Position numbers and translations under genes: made by a program. From contig NZ_CP009322.1 of the NCBI RefSeq assembly GCF_000959725.1, positions 1,612,001 through 1,676,000 of the forward strand: a stretch of DNA of 64,000 nt, read 5' to 3'. This DNA comes from Burkholderia gladioli (GTDB lineage: Bacteria; Pseudomonadota; Gammaproteobacteria; Burkholderiales; Burkholderiaceae). The notes beneath the pieces were generated by a model that had not been told where the DNA came from, searched no databases, and saw only the letters and a program-made list of their open reading frames with translations. Every line of letters begins with the position of its first letter. Positions within the stretch are counted from its first letter, which is position 1. Below are positions 58,577 to 64,000 of this stretch, in pieces.

Positions 58577-59736
58577 CGCGTGGCGGCGTAGAACAGGTAC
58601 ATGCTGGTGACCGTCGGCAGCAATTGCTCCAGCAAGCGGTTGACCTGCGCGATCTGCGCCGTGCCCACGTACACCACGTCGAGCGGCTTCAGGTCGAACT
58701 GGGTGGACAGCAGGATCGAATCCACCTGGGTCATGTCGAGCCGGTAGATGCTGGGCCGGGCCGGATCGGCGGCGCTCCTGCGGATCACGAGGATCTGGCG
58801 CGGCTGCGCGCTCTGCGGATTGATGCCGTTCGCGGTGGCGATGGCGTCGGCCAGGGTCATGCGCCCCTTGTCCATGAACAGCGTCTGCGGCTTGGCCACC
58901 TCGCCGAGCATGAACACGCGGCTCGCGTTGTGATCGGGCACATAGACGATGTCGCCGGTTTCGAGCACCACGTTCTGCGAAACGTCGCCGCGGTCGAGCG
59001 TGCGTTGCAGGTCGAGCACATAGGTCTGGCCGCCGCGCGTGAGCTGCACGCGTTGCAAGTCCGCATCGGCGAGCGAGCCGCCCGAGCGGGTGATCGCGTC
59101 GAGCACGCTGAGCTTGAGGTCCGTGATCGGCAGCGAGCCCGGGTTCTTCACCTCGCCGGCAAGCTGCACCTGCTGGCTGCGGAACTGGATCACGCGCACC
59201 TCGAGCTGCGGCTTGATCGCATAGCCGCCGAGCCGCGACACCAGCATCGCGCTGATCTGCGCGGCCGTCTTGCCGGCCACCTCCACGCGGCCCACGGTGG
59301 GGAAATAGATGGTGCCGTCGGCCGCCACGCGCGAGCCGTCGGGCGTGATCAGCACGCCGGGCGAGCCCGGCGCGCCCGCGCCGTTGCCCAGCGCGGCAAT
59401 GCCGTCGAGCTGCGGCAGCGGCGCGGTGGCGGCCCCCACGCTCAGCTCGGGATGGCCCCATACGGTGATGCCGAGGATATCGCCGCGCCCCACGCGGTAA
59501 TCGTCGTGCGGCTGGCCGGCCGATTGCGGCGGCAGCGGCATGGCCTCGGCCGTGGCGCGCAGCTGACCGCTGATCACGTTGGCATCGATCGGATGCACCG
59601 CATAGGTGGGCGCCGGCGCGCCGTCCTTCGGCGCTTCCTGCATGCGCGACGCATCGAGCGCCGGCCCCGGGGCGTAGGCGCAGCCCGCCACCACCCAGCC
59701 CACCAACAGCGCGAATATGCTGCCCTTGTGTCTCAT
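58573..59736 (-). CDS. Outer-membrane polysaccharide export lipoprotein (Wza/BceE type)
   Basis: 387 residues. Lipoprotein signal with lipobox VVAGC (C19). Poly-export domain DYRVGRGDILGITVWGHPELS, then SLBB-like segments (VQLAGEVKNPGSLPITD and VFMLGEVAKPQTLFMD), and a C-terminal hydrophobic helix LLEQLLPTVTSMYLFY that would cross the outer membrane. It forms the export channel with the kinase/copolymerase. ATG 59736 is chosen for GGGAAG six bases upstream. Confidence 0.95.
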   Translation of the reverse strand: MRHKGSIFALLVGWVVAGCAYAPGPALDASRMQEAPKDGAPAPTYAVHPIDANVISGQLRATAEAMPLPPQSAGQPHDDYRVGRGDILGITVWGHPELSVGAATAPLPQLDGIAALGNGAGAPGSPGVLITPDGSRVAADGTIYFPTVGRVEVAGKTAAQISAMLVSRLGGYAIKPQLEVRVIQFRSQQVQLAGEVKNPGSLPITDLKLSVLDAITRSGGSLADADLQRVQLTRGGQTYVLDLQRTLDRGDVSQNVVLETGDIVYVPDHNASRVFMLGEVAKPQTLFMDKGRMTLADAIATANGINPQSAQPRQILVIRRSAADPARPSIYRLDMTQVDSILLSTQFDLKPLDVVYVGTAQIAQVNRLLEQLLPTVTSMYLFYAATR

Positions 59737-59908
59737 GTTGGTCTTCCCGTAACGATTTGCCATCGAAGGTTGACGAAGCGCCCGATATCGTTAGCACTGC
59801 GAATCCGTGATCGCGCTAGGGCGCGGATCGGATCGCGGCGCGATATCGTCGGCGAGGCCGGCGTCGGGTTCGATTCCCTCGGCCAGGTGAATCGATGATC
59901 GGCCGGGC

Positions 59909-60712
59909 TCAGCAGCCGACCGCGTAGACGCGCTGCCCCAGGTAGCTGCCCTGCGATTTGCCGCCGATCTCGGTCACGCGCCGTGTGCCGCCGCCTTCGG
60001 CGCCATCCTCGGAGCTGGCGCGCAGCAGGCGCTGGAATTCGCGTCGCACGATGGCATAGCACTCGCAGGCGGAATCCTCCAGGCCGGCGCGATCCACGAT
60101 GGTGATCTTGCCGCGGCGCTGCGCGATCAGGCCGGCATCCTGCAGCTTGCCGGTGGCCTCGGTCACGCCTTCGCGGCGCACTCCGAGCATCGAGGCGATC
60201 AGCTGCTGGGTGACGGCCAGCTCGTCGGTTTCGAGCCGATCCTGGGTGAGCAGCAGCCAGCTGCTGACCTGGCGCACGATGTGATGGCGGCGGTTGCACA
60301 GCGAGTTCTGCGCCACCTGGGTCAGCAGCGCCTGGATGTAATGGAGCATCAGCCGGTGCACCAGGCCGTGGCGGTCGAACTCGCGGCGAAACAGCTGCGC
60401 GTTCATCGCATAGGCATAGCCGCTGTTGCGCACCTCGATGCGGGTGGGCATGGTGAAGCCGCCGGTGAGCGCCGGCACGCCGATCACCCCCTCGTTGCCC
60501 ACCGCCGCCACTTCGACCGTGGCGCCGTCGGCCATCAGGAAAATCATCGAGACGATGGCCGAGGTCGGGAAATACATTTTCTTGACTGTTTCGCCGGCGT
60601 CGTACAGCAATTGGCCGAAACGCAGCGGAACGAGTTGGAGATGCGGCGCCAGCACGTCGAATTCCGACGCGGGCAAGGACGCGAGCAAATGGTTGGCAGG
60701 TTGTGTATTCAT
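59909..60712 (-). CDS. Crp/Fnr-family transcriptional regulator
   Basis: 267 residues. N-terminal cyclic-nucleotide-binding-like barrel (GQLLYDAGETVKKMYFPTSA, VGNEGVIGVPALTGG) and a C-terminal winged helix (VTQQLIASMLGVRREGVTEA). There is no FNR-type cysteine cluster and the cAMP-contact arginine pattern is not obvious. It heads the minus-strand exopolysaccharide genes with a 172-base gap before wza, and faces a 630-base control region, so it probably regulates polysaccharide synthesis. The ligand is unknown. Confidence 0.92.
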   Translation of the reverse strand: MNTQPANHLLASLPASEFDVLAPHLQLVPLRFGQLLYDAGETVKKMYFPTSAIVSMIFLMADGATVEVAAVGNEGVIGVPALTGGFTMPTRIEVRNSGYAYAMNAQLFRREFDRHGLVHRLMLHYIQALLTQVAQNSLCNRRHHIVRQVSSWLLLTQDRLETDELAVTQQLIASMLGVRREGVTEATGKLQDAGLIAQRRGKITIVDRAGLEDSACECYAIVRREFQRLLRASSEDGAEGGGTRRVTEIGGKSQGSYLGQRVYAVGC

Positions 60713-61344
60713 GACGTCGGCAGGAGTATTGGCGCTGGATCAACTGAATACCGAAATATTCAGGGACGAAATCGAGTTGCCATGTTGCGATGCAGTGTTC
60801 GCGGTGCATCAGGCTCAATTCGGTGCGGCACATCTGCCGACGGCGCCCGGCCGTTGACGGCATTCATACAGCGATAAGCGTGCCAACGCTCACAAGCCAT
60901 TGTTTTATATGGGTAAATTTTATTTTGTTTTAACCACTCCGGCCGTTTTGGCCGGAAATGTCTCGAAAATGAGCGATTTCCCCCGGACATTTTCGGAACG
61001 CGATGCAATGCACAAGATGTTGCATTGCACCCGGCCATCCGCGCACGCATGGTGAGAAAGGACGCCATGCGCTGCGCGTACCCGGCGGATTCGCGAAAAA
61101 CACGATTCGGCGGCCGGCGGGATTCGTTTCGAAACGCGTCATAACTGATACGCGCCAATCCGGGCGAAGCGCGGCGTTTTATTTTCATTACCGTGCCATG
61201 TGCACGAGGATCTTGCGTGCGGCACGAGCTTTGTGCGAATCCGAACCGAACCCGCCCCATGCGCTGCATAGCATCGCCTCACCTGTCGGCGCCGGCCGCA
61301 CCGCGCCGGGCCGGCGCGCAACGATTCGATACGGAGGTGGCGGG
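60713..61344. promoter_or_regulatory. Long divergent control region with AT-rich core and palindromes
   Basis: 632 bases without a gene between the Crp-like gene and the GT4 gene. 60903-60932 is strongly AT-rich. Next to it lie the palindrome CCGGCCGTTTTGGCCGG (60939-60955) and a second inverted pair, AAATGTC (60956-60962) with GACATTT (60986-60992). These are candidate regulator sites for the polysaccharide genes. The rest shows nothing I recognise. Confidence 0.55.
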
Positions 61345-62598
61345 ATGAGGGTCGCACTGGTTCACGACTGGCTGGTCACGTACGGCGGCTCCGAGAAGGT
61401 GCTGGAACAGATCGCCGAATGCTTTCCGGATGCGGACATCTTCAGTCTCGTCAACTTCATGCCCGGGCACGCGTTCCTGGACAGCCGGCGGGTTTCCACC
61501 TCGTTCATCCAGAAGCTGCCGTTCGCGAAGCGCCGCTATCGCGGCTACCTTCCGCTGTTCCCGCTCGCCATCGAGCAATTCGACCTGTCCGGCTACGACC
61601 TGGTGGTGTCGAGTTCGCACGCGGTGGCCAAGGGCGTGCTGCTGGGCCCCGACCAGCTGCATGTGAGCTATGTGCACTCGCCGATCCGCTATGCGTGGGA
61701 TCTCCAGCATCAATACCTGAACGAGAGCGGGCTGGCCAAGGGACCGCGCTCGCTGCTGGCGCGCGCGGTGCTCCATTACCTGCGGATCTGGGACGTGCGC
61801 AGCGCCAATGGCGTGGACCGCTTCGTGGTGAATTCGCGCTTCATCGGGCGCCGCGTCGAGCGCGCCTATCGACGCGAATCGGTGGTGGTGCATCCGCCGG
61901 TGGACGTCGAGGCGTTCGAGCCGTGCGCGCGCAAGGAGGCGTTCTACGTGACCGTCTCGCGGATGGTGCCGTACAAGCGCATGGACCTGATCGTGGCGGC
62001 GTTCGCCGGCATGCCGGAGCGGCGCCTGGTCGTGATCGGCGACGGCCCGGACATGGACAAGGTGCGCGCCCGGGCCGGCCCCAATGTGACGATCCTCGGG
62101 CACCAGCCGTTCGCCGTGCTGAAGGATCATCTGCAACGCGCGCGCGCCTTCGTGTTCGCCGCCGAGGAGGATTTCGGCATCTCGGTGGTGGAGGCGCAGG
62201 CCTGCGGCACGCCGGTGATCGCGTTCGGCAAGGGCGGCGCGTGCGAGACGGTGATCGACGAAACGCAGCCCCACCCCACCGGCCTGTTCTTCGCGACGCA
62301 GACGGTGGAGGCGATCCAGGAGGCGGTGGCGCGCTTCGAGGCCAACCTCGGCCGCTTCTCGCCGGTGAGCTGCCGTCTCAATGCCGAGCGCTTTTCGAAG
62401 GCGGAATTTCGTCGTGGCCTGCTCACGGCGATCGTCGACGCCACCGAGGGCCGCGAGCAGGTCGGCGCCATCCGTGCGATTCGCACGGCGCTCACCCAGC
62501 TGCAGCGCGCCGATCAGGAAGCCGATCGCGAAGCCGATCGCGAAGCCGATCTTCAGGCCGATGCGCAGGCGGCGCCCGCCGCGCTGAAGATCGGATGA
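61345..62598 (+). CDS. Glycosyltransferase family 4 (WbaZ/mannosyltransferase-like)
   Basis: 417 residues, GT-B fold. MRVALVHDWLVTYGGSEKVL start, SSSHAVAKGV, VSYVHSPIRYAWDLQ, VSRMVPYKRMDLIVAAF, and the E-x7-E donor motif EEDFGISVVEAQACGTPVI. It probably adds mannose or a related sugar to the repeat unit. The tail contains an EADR tandem repeat. ATG 61345 with GGAGGTGGCGGG upstream. Transcribed opposite to the main cluster from the shared control region. Confidence 0.93.
   Translation: MRVALVHDWLVTYGGSEKVLEQIAECFPDADIFSLVNFMPGHAFLDSRRVSTSFIQKLPFAKRRYRGYLPLFPLAIEQFDLSGYDLVVSSSHAVAKGVLLGPDQLHVSYVHSPIRYAWDLQHQYLNESGLAKGPRSLLARAVLHYLRIWDVRSANGVDRFVVNSRFIGRRVERAYRRESVVVHPPVDVEAFEPCARKEAFYVTVSRMVPYKRMDLIVAAFAGMPERRLVVIGDGPDMDKVRARAGPNVTILGHQPFAVLKDHLQRARAFVFAAEEDFGISVVEAQACGTPVIAFGKGGACETVIDETQPHPTGLFFATQTVEAIQEAVARFEANLGRFSPVSCRLNAERFSKAEFRRGLLTAIVDATEGREQVGAIRAIRTALTQLQRADQEADREADREADLQADAQAAPAALKIG
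62518..62551 (+). repeat. 12-bp tandem repeat in the GT4 gene
   Basis: GAAGCCGATCGC is repeated 2.8 times, giving EADREADREAD in the C-terminal tail. Perfect copies in frame suggest recent slippage; copy number could vary between strains without shifting the frame. Confidence 0.8.
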
Positions 62599-62754
62599 TT
62601 CGACGCTGCGTGTGCTGTCGCACCGATCGGCCGAGCCGGCCGGTTCAATAGTAGAGCAAATCGTGTGACGAACGCGAAGGCATCCGAGCCGTGGCCGTCA
62701 CGCGATGTTCCGCCGGGCCCGATGATGTATTTCCCCTTTACCAAGGAGTTCGCG

Positions 62755-63726
62755 ATGTCCAACCTCGCCGGTCTGTCCGAAGCGCCGGATCAGCAACACC
62801 AGGCTTTGCAACACGACGACACCCCCTTTCTCACCGAGCTGCTCGATGCCGGGCTGCTGATCTCCACCGGAGTGGACGGCCTGTATGGCCGCAGCGCAGC
62901 CTTCGAGGACGTGGTCGAGCGCGTCAACCAGCTGATCGGCCGATGGGGCCAGGGCAAGGACGTGGAGGTGATCCGCTTTCCGCCGGCCATGAACCGCCAG
63001 ATCCTGGAGGAAGCCGGCTACTGGAAGCACTTTCCCGATCAGATCGGCAGCGTGTTCTGCTTCAGCGGCGACGAGCTGGGCCACCATCGCCTGCTCAAGT
63101 GCCTCGACAAACAAGAGGACTGGACCGAGGATCTGAAGCCCACCCGGCTGGCCGTCACGCCGGTGGCCTGCTATCCGCTGTATCCGGTGATGGCCGCACG
63201 CGGCCCGCTGCCGGCCGGCGGCCGGGTGGTGGACATCTTCTCGTATTGCTGCCGGCACGAGCCGTCGAAAGACCCGGAGCGCATGCTGATGTTCCGCCAG
63301 CGCGAATTCGTGTGCCTGGGCACGCCCGAGCAGGTGCAGGCCTTCCGCGAGGATCTGATGGCCTATGCCCAGGAAGCGATGGCCGCGCTCGGCCTGCCGG
63401 TGTCGATCGACCTGGCCAACGATCCGTTCTTCGGCCGCATCGGCAAGGTGATGGCCGACAGCCAGCGCCGGAACGCGCTCAAGTACGAGCTGCTGGTGGC
63501 CGGCATCAACCCGGGCAAGCTCACCGCCTGCGGCAGCTTCAATTACCACACCGACCGCTTCAGCGAGCTGTGGAAGATCCACACCGCGAGCGGCGAGATC
63601 GCCCACACCGGCTGCTGCGGCTTCGGGCTGGAGCGCCTGTCGCTGGGCCTGTTCCGCCATCACGGCTTCGACACCGCGGCATGGCCGCCCTCGGTGCGCG
63701 CCGTGTTGTGGGGCGAGGCCGCCTGA
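62755..63726 (+). CDS. Amino acid:[carrier protein] ligase (atypical seryl-tRNA synthetase homolog)
   Basis: 323 residues. Resembles the class II synthetase-like ligases first described in Bradyrhizobium (Bll0957), which lack a tRNA-binding domain and load glycine or alanine onto a carrier protein. Zinc-ligand candidates C139 (VACYPLYP), E184 (FRQREFVCLG) and C287 (HTGCCGFGLERLSLGLF) are spaced as in that family, and CGSFNYH and the class II motif 3 GLERLSLGLFRHHG are visible. ATG 62755 has AGGAG six bases upstream. A carrier protein gene follows 77 bases later. The biological pathway is unknown in most hosts. Confidence 0.92.
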   Translation: MSNLAGLSEAPDQQHQALQHDDTPFLTELLDAGLLISTGVDGLYGRSAAFEDVVERVNQLIGRWGQGKDVEVIRFPPAMNRQILEEAGYWKHFPDQIGSVFCFSGDELGHHRLLKCLDKQEDWTEDLKPTRLAVTPVACYPLYPVMAARGPLPAGGRVVDIFSYCCRHEPSKDPERMLMFRQREFVCLGTPEQVQAFREDLMAYAQEAMAALGLPVSIDLANDPFFGRIGKVMADSQRRNALKYELLVAGINPGKLTACGSFNYHTDRFSELWKIHTASGEIAHTGCCGFGLERLSLGLFRHHGFDTAAWPPSVRAVLWGEAA

Positions 63727-63803
63727 GCCGGAGACCGATTTCCAAGCTGTCCGGGCACCGCCCGAAAAACCACCGCCGCCTTGCCACACCACGGAGACTT
63801 GCC

Positions 63804-64000
63804 ATGAAGAACACATTGCGCACCTTGATTGCCGACCTCAAATGCCTCGACGTACCGATCGAGATGCTGACCGACCGCACCGACCTTTACGCGGTGGGCC
63901 TGACCTCGCTGAGTTCGGTGCAGATCCTGCTCGAAATGGAGCGTGAATTCGACATCAGCGTGCCGGATTCGATGCTCACCTACGAGCTGTTCGCCAGCAT
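63804..64000 (+). CDS. Acyl/amino-acid carrier protein, cut by window end
   Basis: 65 residues visible. Four-helix carrier fold with the phosphopantetheine serine S35 in AVGLTSLSSVQILLEMEREF (T-S-L in place of the usual D-S-L). ATG 63804 with GGAG upstream. It directly follows the amino acid:carrier protein ligase and is almost certainly its substrate. Confidence 0.93.
   Translation, partial: MKNTLRTLIADLKCLDVPIEMLTDRTDLYAVGLTSLSSVQILLEMEREFDISVPDSMLTYELFAS

Noticed and set aside
62518..62551. CRISPR-like repeat
   Set aside because: Only a 12-bp tandem repeat inside a gene, with no spacers. No CRISPR array was seen in the window.

Overview
The window is high-GC DNA (about 68 % by eye) with gene content and codon use typical of a plant-associated Burkholderia (gladioli/glumae/plantarii type). 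The genus is inferred from sequence character only; there is no rRNA or tRNA in the window.

Region 1 (1-18.5 kb) is an iron-regulated non-ribosomal siderophore locus. On the minus strand an operon reads mbtH - type II thioesterase - SyrP/TauD-like hydroxylase - three-module NRPS - second NRPS (cut by the window start). A degenerate Sfp-type phosphopantetheinyl transferase lies on the plus strand. The divergent promoter region carries two good Fur boxes. The domain order (C-A-PCP-E / C-A-PCP / C-A-PCP, then C-A-PCP-E...) and a shared specificity code in modules 1 and 4 predict a peptide with the same D-residue used twice and one glycine. A beta-hydroxyaspartate-containing siderophore related to the ornibactin/gramibactin types is likely, but the product cannot be fixed from this window.

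Region 2 (18.7-37.4 kb) is ordinary chromosomal metabolism and regulation: a membrane-anchored hypothetical protein, a chemoreceptor, a cynR/cynT/cynS cyanate-detoxification unit, an orphan sulfonate-type binding protein, a secreted DUF4148-like protein, a quinone oxidoreductase divergent from an MFS pump with a symmetric four-heptamer operator, dctA, and a LysR / haloacetate-dehalogenase-like / leuC / leuD group, then rhlE.

Region 3 (37.6-45.1 kb) is a mosaic: an ISNCY transposase remnant, a lower-GC secreted hydrolase, an acyltransferase, a broken NicO transporter, two defective direct copies of one IS6-family element bracketing a Tat/lipoprotein-type glycoside hydrolase, and a truncated NYN-like gene start.

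Region 4 (45.2-62.6 kb) is a Wzx-type exopolysaccharide cluster. It holds galU, a WbaP-type initiating transferase, rfbA, rfbB and rfbC, an epimerase, a hexapeptide acetyltransferase, two GT2 enzymes, a flippase, a Wzc-type kinase, Wza, a Crp/Fnr regulator and a divergent GT4 enzyme. Several genes overlap by ATGA. rfbD, a Wzy polymerase and a Wzb phosphatase are not in the window.

The last 1.3 kb begins an amino acid:carrier protein ligase plus carrier protein pair that runs off the end.
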